The translations under genes were made by a program, and so were the position numbers. From Cliona cf. orientalis (lineage: Eukaryota > Porifera > Demospongiae > Clionaida > Clionaidae), in assembly GCA_963930775.1 (NCBI GenBank), contig OZ005699.1, positions 827,501-891,500 on the forward strand: a stretch of DNA of 64,000 nucleotides, given 5' to 3'. The notes beneath the pieces are model-generated. The model saw only the letters and a program-made list of their open reading frames with translations. It did not search any database and was not told the DNA's origin. Numbering within the stretch: position 1 is the stretch's first letter; each line of letters begins with the position of its first letter. Below, one piece after another: positions 44,952 to 57,400 of this stretch.

Positions 44952-45229
44952 CACCGCGGATCGTTCTGATTTCTCAACTTTGCTTCCCTTCCGATCTGGA
45001 CATGAATAAAAGTGCAGAGGTCAATAACATACTACATACAGTACGTGACGCCGTGTTTGATGTACATGTTTCGGCTGCAATTGGCTCTGATTGGTCAAAT
45101 CGACCAAAATTGGTCACGTGAAAGGCGGGGTCTAGATACACAACGGTTGTACAAGTACAATTACAACTGCTGTACAACTGCGGTTGTGGCATTTTGACTG
45201 GCGCGGGAGCGCGAAAAAGGAGGCTTGCA
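44952..45229. promoter_or_regulatory. Divergent promoter region between MMADHC copy and g5
   Basis: 278 bases separate two start codons that point away from each other. The stretch contains CCAAT-type boxes in both orientations (GATTGGTCAAAT at about 45090, AATTGGTCACGTG at about 45108), an overlapping CACGTG E-box and GGCGGGGTC. Shared control of the two genes is inferred from layout. Confidence 0.45.
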
Positions 45230-48088
45230 ATGGAGGTCGTGGAGTATGGATACCGCGACAAAACACGAGATTCTCGATCGATCTACGAGGTATGTGCTGG
45301 TAAAATCATACTCGGAGCGCACGTATCAGACGTTTGCAGCTAGCTGCCTGGAATTTCGCCAGGCAGGTAGCTACATGTACAACGTCAAGAAGTTAGCCTC
45401 GTCTACAGGCCCGCTTTTAGGGCCTAGGGACGAGACTACAAAGATGTAATATGCATGCCTTGAGTTGAATTTATTGTCACAGAGAGCTGTAGGCATCTCC
45501 CTCTCTCTTAAATTCTTAGGCCCAGTCTGCAGACTCCAGGCTTCGTGAAGCCATACATGAGAATCACAATGAAGAGGACGCGTTTGCCTACCATAATGTA
45601 TCAATGGACAAAGTTGCAGATTCTCTTGACCAGAGTCTCTCAAATTATGAAATGTCTGCCACTACAAGGTGACTATCATAATAATAATAATTATGTGTAT
45701 GTATGTATGTATGATTTACGTAATAATATTCCTGGCAACAAAAAACCACACCAGTAGCCTTACTCATCTGCATGCACACAGCACCGATACAATGTGTGTA
45801 TGTATGGCATTGTAAGTTTGTTTGTACCTGCTGGAGAGAGAGAGAGAATGTGTACTGGAGCATAATTATACACGTGTAGAATAATTATTCTTATCTGAGC
45901 CTGGGGCTAGGGATTGTAAGTGTATGTATATTATGTATACGTATATTATATGACCATCTTTGTTTGAATTGTAGATCTGATTGTAACCGTAGCAGCACTT
46001 GTGGTCAGAAACCACAAACAAAGCCACCTAGGAGTGCTTCACTCTCCAGCCAAAAGGATACCGATTTTGATAGGGATCACAGTTCAAGATCTAGTAGCCA
46101 GTCGTTAAAGGAGGGAATACCAAACAGTGATACAGCTAACATATTTCCAGATACAAGCCTGAAAACAGGAAAACATAACAACAAAAAGTCAAAGAAGCAT
46201 ATCAAGTGCCCGACTAGAGCCAATCTGCCACCTAAATCTGCCTCACATAAACTAGCATCAGTGATATCGGGAGACTGTCAACTTGGTATTGATCCACATG
46301 TAGGAGGTGAAGGCCAGAACCAGCAGAATGGATTCAAAAGGGGACATGACGCTTTTAAGAGAACTGATCTTACCGAGTTGCAACCATCCTCTACTGCACA
46401 AAACCAGGCAATAATGGGCACTTATATTCAGCGGCCTGAAGAAGATGTTACTCACAAATCTGTTCAAAAAACGAAAGAATCCTCTAAAGATACATCCATC
46501 AACAAAAAGGTACATGACACCAGTGAGTACATGCTGTTGGGGAAAGACCAATATGGACAAGCAAATATCACACATGTAAGGAAGGTTTGCCATAATACAT
46601 TCATATGAGAGGGGTAGAGGTGGGGATGAGGAGAGGGGAAGAGAATTAGTTTATTTTAACTTAACAATACAGGCAACCATCGATACACAAGCACACGATT
46701 TAATTGCAACAGAGCGGGGCATAAACATGATGGGAAGGTCAAATGAACAGGAGTCATACGAGACGACTAATCATGATGTGCCAGCTATGTATCGTGGAGA
46801 GGGAACTGAAAGCACCAGTGAAGAGGATAGCCAGCAGGGACATGTCAGCCAGCCAGTTCAAACGACATCACGTGATTGGGAATCACCAGTGATTGTACAC
46901 AGTGGTTTGGTACACCCTCTAAATATGATTATTGAGCAGGTAGGAACATGCACACAGTAGTCATGGTGATGTAGTATGCTTGCACAATGTGTACTCATAC
47001 AAGACATTGTATGTACATGTACATGTAGGTATGCACATTAAGGAATATGCTAGAGGTTAAGGGGTAGGACAGTGATAGAGCTAGAGGGAGATGTGAAAGA
47101 TATGGAGAGAGAGGGAGAGGGAGGGAATGTTAGAAAGATAGAGGTCATTATTGATTTGTTTCAATAACTATCCAGCCACCGGAAGAATCATCTGATCATG
47201 TTTCACCGTCTTTTTCACACCCAACTGAAGAGCAAGAAGTGGTAAATGTATAATATAGATTATTTATAATGCGCAGATATTTTACTGATGTTTTACTTTG
47301 TGCAGGACCACTTGACATCGGAGATAACTTTTCCTCGATCAAGTTTCGGAAGAAATTTACTTTCAGGAATGACTTGGCCCAGTTTAGTTGTAAATACTTC
47401 AATTTTTTCACATGAACCATTGGTTCTACCCTGCCACATTCCACTTGCAAGCCAGGGCATTCACCTTGTTGGAGTATTGATTGAGAATGCTGTCACCTAC
47501 TGTAGTGTGTCTCGACCTATCAATTGTGACATCACCTGTCGACTACGGACCATGCTGCACCAAGCTCAAGTTCGACTGCTACTAGTTGAGATTCGATTTG
47601 ATCGAGTTCGCCGCCGACTACTAGTCTCACCCGGTCGCATCGATTGTGTCCTCCTTCGCCAAGTTCACTGCCATGTACGACAGATTGTTAATGAGGTAAA
47701 GGTCATGCACGATCAATACCATCAAGCTCAACTCCAGTTTCAGTGTATTCAAGCTTTGAGTTTACACTCAAACTGTCGACCACAGCATGCTGAGTGCCTA
47801 CGCCAGCTACAACGATCGTGTTATGTTCGAACCTGTCAAGGACTGAGGAGCACTAGCCTTCTTCTTGATCGTGTCAGCTGTCTACTGTCGACCATTTTTC
47901 ACCAACTACAGCGTCCGAATAATGTCATGGCAGCGGTACATGTACCTCCTTCAGCTCCAATAGTCCATATCCCTCGACAACCTACGACACAGCTGGCCTC
48001 ACTGACAGGTCCAGGAAACATACAACCATTAATTTTTCAGGTACAAGTTGAGGAAGAGACCAAGGATTTGGTATCCAAAACTAATTGA
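45230..48088 (+). CDS. g5: about 641-residue protein with C-terminal helical module shared with g6
   Basis: Exons: 45230-45289, 45520-45668, 45975-46575, 46673-46939, 47176-47241, 47306-48088, all GT/AG with matching phases (0, 2, 0, 0, 0). The N-terminal and middle parts are polar and disordered, with no signal peptide or membrane segment. The last exon, from about residue 460, holds a helical module rich in Arg, Gln and Leu. It aligns with the last exon of g6 over about 150 residues: the anchors are LQFQ-x-I-x-x-LSLH-x-N and a final GPGN followed by FQVQVEE. Exon 4 ends VHPLNMIIEQ, recalling the g3 C-terminus. The fifth exon (66 bases) is a phase-0 mini-exon. The family is unknown. Confidence 0.75.
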
Positions 48089-48553
48089 AAAGACGAATTA
48101 TTAGGGCCATACAGAACAATCTTTGCAGAGTATGTTCATGTATGTAATTATTGTTGTGTTGGTTTGGTTATTTAAGGACAATAATATTTATTAGGGTCAT
48201 GTAGAGCATTATCTAATTATGGTATATATAATATATTGGTTTGATTATTGTTTATGCCACCTATTTATATGGCTTTGGAGTGTTTTTTTATTGATGTAAT
48301 TATTAACCAATGTTTTTCGTAGCAATAGCAATGCCAGTTCTATGATCTAGGCAACATTACTCCCTGAGGGGTATGGGATTTATAGTTGTGACATTAATTT
48401 TCGCGAATTTGTATGCATGTGTACATACATGTACTATAATAATATGGATGGACATCGATAACACAATACTAAAGTTAATAGTGCACAAGCTATCAGGTTA
48501 TGGTAGCCACTCTTAATCATTGAATATAATTATAGCTTACAATTCCCACATGG
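48089..48553. other. AT-rich stretch downstream of g5
   Basis: No gene recognised; AATAATATTTATTAG and TATATAATATATTG reads only. Confidence 0.45.
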
Positions 48554-48677
48554 GTGGTGGTAGTCTCATTGACCAGACCACTTCCTCTGTGCAGCACTAG
48601 ATGTATTGCATGCGGGTGGTGCACAGAGGGAGTGGTCTGGTCAATGAGACGGGGGGGGGGGGGGGGGGGGGGGGGGG
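48554..48677. repeat. Hairpin element followed by a 27-base G run
   Basis: GTCTCATTGACCAGACCAC at the left and GTGGTCTGGTCAATGAGAC at the right are perfectly inverted around a central ATGTATTGCATGCGG. The layout matches the hairpin at 14949-15050. A run of 27 G (48651-48677) abuts the right arm. Confidence 0.75.
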
Positions 48678-49097
48678 CCCGGGCTTGATATTGATAGGTG
48701 GCATGGTGCATTTTAAATGGAAAACGGCTCCAAAAACTCTAGACTGTGAAGCAGCCTTGTTTAGCACTATGCGCCATTTGTATTCAACCCTACCTCAGGA
48801 AATTATAGAGCTGCTCCAAGATCCACCCTCTTATCCTGCTTTCTGTGTGTGCTGAAACGCTGGGTGGGGGACCTATGAGTTGTTCATAGTGTTCGAATGT
48901 TCAAGAACACAAATTTGTACATACACAGCTGGCAGGAAGTACTTTATCACTTGACCAGTAAATCTGTAGGCCTAGTACCTTACACAGCTGGCTCTTCAGT
49001 ACTGGTAGTACAAGAAGCTGGTCCTGATCTTTTTTTAAAGCGGGCATTAAATAGAGTAACGTTGGCAGGGTTACCGCAGCCGCGGCGCCGGCTTGCT

Positions 49098-49492
49098 AGT
49101 ATAGTATCAGAGGAGGTAGGACAGGCTTGACCTTTGGCTAATAGTGCACTAATTAAATCGCTAGTAGAGGCTTTTGTGAAGATTTTTAGAGGATATCGTT
49201 GCAATTTTTGAACTCAGTGCTATTGATTTAGTGGGGGAGCCCCTCTTGGTTAGCACTATAGATCAATTTTTACGCCTTTGGAATGTTAATCAAAGTAGTA
49301 ATTGACATTCCAAAGACCTAAAAATTGCTCTACAGTGCTAACTAAGAGGGGCTCCCCACTAAATCAATAGCGCTGAGTTTGACAATCGCAACGATATCCT
49401 CTAAAAGTCTTCACGAAAGCCTCTACTAACGATTTAATTAGTGAACTATTAGCCAAAGGTCAAGCCTGTCCTACCTCCTCTGGTATAGTATA
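49098..49492. repeat. Long hairpin, about 190-bp arms
   Basis: The left arm starts TATAGTATCAGAGGAGGTAG and the right arm ends CTACCTCCTCTGGTATAGTA. The arms match almost base for base through TTTAGTGGGGGAGCCCCTCT / AGAGGGGCTCCCC-ACTAAA to a short centre near 49296. A transcript would fold into a long double-stranded RNA. It is MITE-like, with no coding capacity. Confidence 0.85.
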
Positions 49493-49811
49493 GTACGGTC
49501 TATAGCTATAGTAGACGTACACGTCTAGTCGCGATCGCGTATCGCGAGTCCGCGGTCGGCGCGGCCCGGGCCCGGCCAAAGAGCTATAATTAGCAACATG
49601 CAAATGACATCATAGCAAATGTGGTCGATCTAGCCAGCCACAGCTATAGCTATCGCGATCTATCGAATTTGGAGGGAAACCAGCGACTACACCGTTTTGA
49701 GAGCAGGAAGTAAGTCATAGTCTGACAGAGCCAGCCGTGTGGTGGCATACATACAGGTGGTGGGAGGGAGATAGAAAGTGTAGGATCAATCGAAAGGAAG
49801 AGATGCTGATT

Positions 49812-49816
<5 letters not shown>

Positions 49817-49863
<47 letters not shown>
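49817..49863. repeat. (GA)n microsatellite
   Basis: A GA run of about 47 bases with one or two breaks. Confidence 0.9.
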
Positions 49864-49867
<4 letters not shown>

Positions 49868-49992
49868 TATACCGTAGAAAAATTCACTATGGTTGATCTG
49901 GGGTCACATGACCGACGATTTTCACGGGTTGAGTTTTTAATGTCAAGACCGGCTGACTATTTTGATTGGGGGCTCCTGGGGGAGGTTTGATG

Positions 49993-50385
49993 CAGTGGCG
50001 TATAGGAAGGTATTTGATAAAGGGGGGCTCTACATTTTAACCATGACCGATTGATTGAACGAAATCTCTGCAGCACCCTCAGTAGTGCTGCTACTTGGAT
50101 CACAAGGGCCTACCAACACAGAATAACATTATATAGTACATAGGACCAGTAGCTACCTGTTTATTTATTAAAAGCTACAGGCCGGCATTAAACCGTTATT
50201 GCTGCATCATGTGTAGTAGCATTGCTACTTACCAAATAATGCACTCTGCAAGCATTTCTATTAAACGCTCACCATAACAAAGTAGCTTCATGTAGTGGTG
50301 TGTTTCAGCTAGTAATACAAGGTAAGTTATACACATTTTCCATAAGAAATAAGGGGGGCACTAGCCCCCGGAGCCAGCTTCTTAT
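49993..50385. repeat. Diverged relative of the CAGTGGCGTATC element
   Basis: It begins CAGTGGCGTATAGGAAGG and continues TTTGATAAAGGGGGG, as the element at 42355 does (TTTAACAAAGGGGGT). A GGGGGGCACTAGCCCCC hairpin is near 50347, but no matching right end was found, so the right border is approximate. Confidence 0.4.
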
Positions 50386-50506
50386 GACACATGATAATAA
50401 TATTACTAGGGTGATGTAAATCATCGAGGGGGCGAGCCTTCGCTCATAATATTATAAACTTATTAAATAGTAGAGGGGGAGGATTGGGATGCCCCTCTAG
50501 TACAAG

Positions 50507-50563
50507 CTAGTCTCGTCCCCAGACCCTCCAGTGCGCGGGAAGAGAGGGTCTGGGGACGAGACT
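50507..50563. repeat. Solo terminal palindrome of the gag-inserted MITE family
   Basis: CTAGTCTCGTCCCCAGACCC then TCCAGTGCGCGGGAAGAG, folding back into AGGGTCTGGGGACGAGACTA. It is the terminal repeat of the 40740 element reduced to a short hairpin. Confidence 0.75.
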
Positions 50564-51468
50564 ACTAAGTACAAGCAGCTATCTGTTGCTCAGCTGACTC
50601 GGTCTATATTGTCACTATAAAGACCAAGGGATGAGGAGCATGCATTCATCCCCAGTACGTTGGGAGTTTTGCCACTGAGGCAGCACTCAGGCTACTTTGA
50701 CCAGTCTTAATTATCTATGCTTTGACTGGCTACAATGCTAGTATGTGGCTACAGAATTGTACAGCTAGCTAGCTAGCTACTGAAATTAGTAGTCCTTGCA
50801 CCCAGACTATAGGCCTAGCCTTCAATTTTGCTGTAGATACTGGTATTGATGCCTTACCTATTCTTGTTTCCAGCCGTCTACTCGAATGGGTGCGAGCTGC
50901 ATCTTTTGGTGAGCTGTATTTAGAGTTAGTAGCGCGGCCAACGTTGACGATCTTTACCGCAATAATTATGCGCATGCGCTATGAGCTAGCGAGCACGTGT
51001 TTGACGTATTGCTACATACATACAAACATACATACATACATACATACATATATACATAAGTACAGCGATTTTCTCGTAGTACTGATTAGTGTGGGGCTCA
51101 CTCAGGCTCGCCCCAATTATAATTATGTACATTAATTTTACTAGATATTATCGGCGGCCGGACAAGGGGGGGGGGGCCCGGAAGAAAGACTGAAATTGAC
51201 TATTGGAAGTGCTCCCATCATGTATTGTGTACTGCACACCACACTACACACAGATATTTGAATTTTTGGTGTCACTATTGTTCAGGCTTGCTGTAACCGA
51301 GTTTAAGAGTGCAGACAACCATACGACATTAGTTTTGGGAATTGAGGTAAGCAAGGCTCTTCTTGGCGTGATGATCTTTGTCGCATTGTATGGCTTATAG
51401 TGTGAAAGCGAACAATCATTCTGTTATAAATCACTTTTAGATCATTGTGTAGCTATATACCTGCATTT
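50564..51468. other. Stretch with NRF1-like box and CATA microsatellite
   Basis: No supported gene. TGCGCATGCGC is at 50969-50979. A (CATA)n tract is at about 51015-51058. An 11-base G run is at about 51166-51176. A minus-strand open stretch at 50769-50975 beside the NRF1-like box has a GTAAGG donor-like read at about 50853, but this is too weak to call a gene. Confidence 0.35.
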
Positions 51469-51780
51469 AATGCAAGGGCTAGGGGAGGTCACTCCCATAG
51501 GCGCTGTGTCCAGAGCTGTGACCACAGTCAAGATTTTTGACAGTCTAAAAATGGCCTTGACCGCTTGACCACAGTGAATGTTTGCCCTTCACCTGTTGAC
51601 TATCAACTAACTATGCATATGCAAAATCTCGGCCACGCCTCTTGGCCGCTAAGCTGTGCTGGAGATAGGGCCCAGAACACTGTTTGACCAATCCCCAAAC
51701 AGTGCCTTGACCATTTGACTGCATTTTGACCGCGGTCGCAGCTCTGGACACAGGGCCTATAGGAGTGACCCCCTTGCATT
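51469..51780. repeat. Inverted-repeat MITE-like element
   Basis: AATGCAAGGGCTAGGGGAGG with TCACTCCCATAGGCGCTGTG at the left is answered by CCTATAGGAGTGACCCCCTT and GCATT at the right. The inner pair is GTGTCCAGAGCTGTGACC / GCAGCTCTGGACAC. It also contains repeated CTTGACC(A/G) and TTTGAC reads. Confidence 0.7.
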
Positions 51781-52500
51781 ATTTCTATAATACTTTAAAG
51801 AGATGGTCATTGTACATTATTATAGAGTTTTAAGGTGCATATATCTTCTCTTTATCAGAAACAGACAAATACTGTTTACAAGTTTCAGGAATAACATCCT
51901 GGGTGAGTATCACTTACACATGTATAGAAAAATAACTATGATACTATCATACGTAATATTGAAATGACAACATGGATTTTTGTTAAGTTAGAATGTTTCA
52001 AGGCGCGCAGAATTAACGTGAAAGCCCCCTCCACCGGCCCAGTTTTCTTAGTCATGATAGTTGATAGTTTTTATATTATATACGCAATTGCATGAGGGAT
52101 ATAGTAACACATAGACTCATGATCAAGGGATCCTGGATACCGGAAGTGCCTCATGATGCCAACCATGCATAGCTAGCTATAGGCTCTGAACTGTAATAGC
52201 TACAAACACTACATGTATCTCTCTATAATAATATTATAGCCATTGTATAATATAATAATTGATAATATATAATATGTGTTGTTGATTTTTTTTAATAATT
52301 GTACTATAGATTGCTATCTCGGCATAAATAATAATAGTAATTAGGGCTATATAAGAAAAATAATACTTTTCCAATAATGAGACATACATCTACATGTATC
52401 TGTAATGCATTATGTGTGTGCATGTGCATGGCATATGCATGTGTGCGCATGATTGAAACGCATGACAGAAGGTTATCAAAATAAGGCAAGAAAGTATTAG
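51781..52500. other. Gene-free AT-rich stretch
   Basis: Nothing recognised apart from ATAATATTAT-type reads and a few ATGCATGTGC runs. Confidence 0.4.
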
Positions 52501-52750
52501 ACATCTGTGAATGCATGATTGGATACAGGTACTAACTCATGGTGTACACAGAACTATAAAAGACTGATTATAATCTGATTGGTCAAATTGATGCTTCTAA
52601 CAAACTTATATAGAACTTTCAGGTTTACATCTGTGAATGCATGATTGGATACAGGTACTAACTGTCATGGTGTACACAGAACTATAAAAGACTGATTATA
52701 ATCTGATTGGTCAAATTGATGCTTCTAACAAACTAAGAACTTTCAGGTTT
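52501..52750. repeat. Tandem duplication, two units of about 125 bp
   Basis: Unit one (52501-52626) and unit two (52627-52750) both run from ACATCTGTGAATGCATGATT to GAACTTTCAGGTTT. They differ by a 2-base insertion near the first quarter and loss of TTATAT before GAACTTTC. It is recent by similarity. Confidence 0.85.
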
Positions 52751-54471
52751 ACTAAGTGCCTTACTGTAAAAGTTCTAACTACAGTACCAAGAAAAAAAGA
52801 TAATTGTGCTTGGCGCTCCCATAAGAACGTTTAGAAATTACTTAAGGCGCCAGTTTTCACATCTCGGACTGTACTTTGTGCTATAATTAAAACAATACTA
52901 ATATTATCCAATGCCAAGTGGTGCTAACATTAGAGCAGCACTATAATTAGAACTTTACGTGGTTGATCTATACTGGCATATATACGACGATAAGGCTATT
53001 GCTAGCTATATTAATGACTGTAGCGCAAACCACGGCCAAACCACACAATATTATTTGGTCACATACTCAATACTGACTCGACCACATAAGGTTTGTTTGA
53101 CCATACCCATCCTTGCGATGACTTCTATGAGATCCCTAGGCCACTCTCGACTCGCTGCGCTGTATAGCTTGGGGCGTTACAGCCTCAGGCCTTCAAGCCC
53201 TAATTGGACTCTGTACTAGTCTACAGAGAAGTACTGTATGGGTATAACAGGGACAGCTCTATGCATGACAATGTGGTTTCTGCATGTACACAATCTTGTA
53301 TGTCATTGGGTGTAACATCATAGTACATGTAATAACATTGTTTATACCACGCTATACTGAATACTGATCAGAGTCAGCAATAAGATAACGTGGGTATAAT
53401 AATTATAGTAGTGGCTATACTTACGTGATTCCTTAATAAATTATATTCAATGACATGGGGGAAATACACGGAGATGGTAGTATTCTTTCTTCGTTAGCTA
53501 CAGTATATTCTGTCACTATGATCGTGCCTCGTATACGTAACTGATGATTTCATGGTAGAGGCAAGTCCTACAACACAGAGAGAGAAAAACAGATTTGCCA
53601 TCAATATTTTGGTCAAGTCCGGCACAGCAAATGCTAGATGATTGTACCAACTCTACTCTATCATACTCAGGGCTGTGAATATCTTTACAAAAGTAGTCGT
53701 GTAGTTTGCACAATCAGTTGTGGCTAGCTAACTCTTCTTGGGACTTGTGATTACCTACGCTATAATATTGACTATATAAACTTTCCAGTTCACTTGTTTA
53801 CTAGTAAAAATCCCACATAGTTGACATTACTGAGATTCCTGGTATTAATAAGTGTCCTTGTATATATACTGTCAAAGCTGTGGTTAACATGTATACTGTG
53901 ATTAGCAGTTCTTTCTAAATATAGTATCACATGACTATGTGCACGTGATCAAGTGACTATTTGCTATATATAGCATGCATGCTATATTATTATGCAGTAT
54001 AAATAGTATAGTATACATTGGAGATTGGCATGTATTGGTACATGTATACTACCTTTGCTGTAAGGGTATATACAGGTATCGTAGTGCTTATAGCTGCTAA
54101 GCATACATTAAGGGCAAAGATATGAGCTACATCAATATGCTGTTGACTCCCTTGAAAAATTAAAGGGTGCTATAGACTCAGATTGCATGTCATTAACCAT
54201 GTGGATTGCTCCTTAAAATCAGTGCCTATAATTATTATGATAGCACCAGTGCGCATGGCTATACTATAGACTCTATTATAATACTGGAGGAAATCACTGT
54301 TACAGTACATTATAAAGTTCATGAGAGGCTTATTAACCATCAAACTTGTGGATAACTGACTCAGGGCCTTTGGTCTTGACTAAAATTGAATTATGTATGG
54401 CGGATTAGTGTACATACAGTAACTATGGTACTGGTATACTTGTGACGCTACTATACTCCCTATAGTTCATT
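52751..54471. other. Gene-free stretch upstream of g6
   Basis: AT-rich with no supported coding region. It ends in a possible acceptor (CTCCCTATAG, about 54457-54466) just before the g6 ATG, so an untranslated exon may lie here. Confidence 0.4.
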
Positions 54472-57400
54472 ATGGAAACTGGTGAACTAATGATCTGGAA
54501 TGTTCGAGCCAACTTAAGAAATTATCAAGATGCACCTAACTTTGAGGCATCCACTCGGATAGTGGATGAAACTGACAGAAACACACTGTCCGCAATATTG
54601 GGTTCAAAGTTTGAACATGGACTCAAACATTTCCCAGAAGGCAATTCTTTCCTTATGCAAATTTTCTCAGCCAACACCAATAGTTCACCCCGTCAGCCTG
54701 TGAATAATTTTTATCATGATAAAGCAGGCTCTTCTATACAACATGCTAAGTCAAAGTTTGATAGTCGAGCAGCTAAAATCATCTATGTGCATTCGACCTT
54801 TTACCCCTCAGCCACTCTGCCCAAGTCACTACAGCCACCAACAGAGGCTATGTTCATCAAAATGCTCAGAATTGTGGATATTCCTGCTGACTGCTTCAAA
54901 CAGCCTACTGTCATGCGCTTTGAGTCTCTTGCATACACTTGCACAGTCAGCAAAGCTAAAAATGGCTATGCATCCAGGTCCAGGATGATCACTGATTTAT
55001 CTGCACAACAGCTCAGTAGCCCATCAAAAGATACCACTGTATGCACATTGAAGTCGTCTACCTTAACCGGATTCTGTGACACTAGTTCATTTTATAACCA
55101 CACCCTCGTAGCGCTACCAATATCGATATGTTACCATCAGAATTTGAGCGAGTTCTTAATTGCAATAAACTCTTTCATTTCTAACCTGAAGAAAATCCTG
55201 CTTGTGTATGGTACCAGTAAACGTGAGATGATTGGTTTTCAAATGTTATCACGTTCAACTTGGACGTCGTACTTAGTCTACATAGACGGCATGCTATCCC
55301 TTGCTTCAACTACTGTAGCTACATCATGCACAGCAGTATCCAGTTCCTTGTCACTACAATCCTGTAGTACGACATTATACATGTCTACAGGCATTCCTCT
55401 GAGAATCAAAAAGTTGCTCTTGCAAGCTATAGGTGATGAACTAATAACTACTACTACTATGGCATCAATGAATGACAAAGAAAAAATTGAAGTGAATTCA
55501 AGCTCATTGTTTCAGTGTGGTTACACATTTCCCAGTAAAAGGTGTCCCACTTCAGTGGTCATACCGTCTATGATTCCTAATCAAGATTATTTTGAGAGGT
55601 GTTACAATATCCCGTTGCATCTAAGCTGTATCCGTCTTCACCCAGAACAATTTGAGGCTTTGCAATTGCTACCTTGTAGCATGCAATTGCAAATCAGTAC
55701 AGTTTCTGACATAGGGATGCCTAAACACTGTCAAAATGATCTCCGAGAAGAGGCGGTAAATAGAACTCCCTCTCCTCATTTTAGTCGCACCTCTCCAGCA
55801 AGACGCAGTAGCACACTGAACAAAAACAGCCTCAAAAGATTAGTTAGGAAGGATAGGTGTGGACCTCTTCCTAAACGTTGCTTATACAGATCAGAACATC
55901 ACTATTTGTATAGAAAAATTCTCTGGAGTCAGCTAAGGGGAAAGAAGATGAACAGGATCAGTCTCAGGAAAGGCTTAATGCCTTATACTTCCACCGTACA
56001 CCGTTCTCTCAAGTACCAACGTACAGAAATGTATTCCACAGAGTCACGACGCAGTTTGAAGCAAGCATCGGTTATTCGTCAACCCCTTGAGGAATCACGA
56101 CCATTGGACAGAGGAGTAGCTCTATTTCGAGGAGGAAAGCCATCGACGCAAAAGTCGGACACTTCTTCTACTTCCTCAGAAGATGACAGTGATTCTGACA
56201 CTGACGGTGGTCATAGTGGAGCTGAAGCATCTCTTCAAAATCCAACAAGCAGCCATGAAACATCCCATAGCAATGGGGCTACGAATGTTCAACCCTTTTC
56301 TGATGCTCCTCCTCCTTTGATAATGAGTGGTGGAGAGACTGACAGATACGTACGAAGGTCGAAATCGCCTACTGCATTAGTTACCAAGTCCTCAGAGCAG
56401 TTATTGCATTCTCAAGGGGCATCCAGTGAGCCCCCTAGAAACAAGCAAGTACCACATAAGTCACCATCTGGGAGCGGTGGAAGTCAAAGTTCGTATATAC
56501 AAAAACTTGAGGTATATATGCATGCTGGTAGATAAAATATTATTATAAAGCCTATTGGTTGATTGGTATCTACTTTCCTACAGTGCTATGAGAATGAAAA
56601 CATACCACAACCTATACATTGTGTATGTCCACAGATTTTAGAGCAAGCTGAAGAGGAAGTAAGTCATTTATAGTTGTTTCTGAATCAGTGTAGCCTCGTC
56701 CCCAGGCCCTCATGCTACATGCAGAATAATCTGGAGATGAGGCTATAATAATTTCATATAATATTGTACTCTTATAAAATTAATTTGATCATTACTGTCA
56801 TTTGTAGGTCTCGATGAGACTGCAGCATGACAATAATGCTGATCTAGCACAGCCTCAAGTACCCAGTATCGAAAATCACCCGCCACAATCAGCTTCATGC
56901 TCTATTCAAATTCCCATAACTGATTCTATCACCGGGTCTGCTATACTGGGCTTTGGAGCCAATGTTGAAGCAGCTAGTATAAGTAGTGCCTCTGCATTAG
57001 TCAACCATGAACATCAACTAGCAATAGTTCAACAAAGACTTCGTGGCCTTGTGGTAGAGATGAGATTGCAGTACGACCAAATATCACACCTACTGCGACG
57101 ATCGCAAAACAATTTGTTTAATGACCAACTTCAGGCTATCCAACTCGCATTGCGTGACATCGTTCGTGAAATGCGTCGTATTGCTCATCGATGGCGTGTG
57201 TGCGAACTACAGTTCCAACATATTCGTAATTTATCGCTGCACACCAACATCAGAGACCGACTGTTTGAGCTGCGGCAGTTGAGAGCTCACCATGCTTGCC
57301 ACTCACTTCTTCGTTTACAGCCACGACTTGAACAGATCAACGGCCTTTTGTTGGAACTCCTCTCTCAACTTCAACAAGCGAACGCACGTCTTGCAGTAGC

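Noticed and set aside
48600-48855. Plus-strand open stretch with coding-like end (MVHFKWKTAPKTLDC)
   Set aside because: It runs through a hairpin element and a 27-base G run. The last about 50 codons look somewhat protein-like, but no splice partners or family were seen.
50769-50975. Minus-strand open stretch beginning in an NRF1-like box
   Set aside because: Only 68 codons, and no downstream exon could be found. A donor-like GTAAGG near 50853 suggests a possible non-coding exon, but that is not enough for a gene call.
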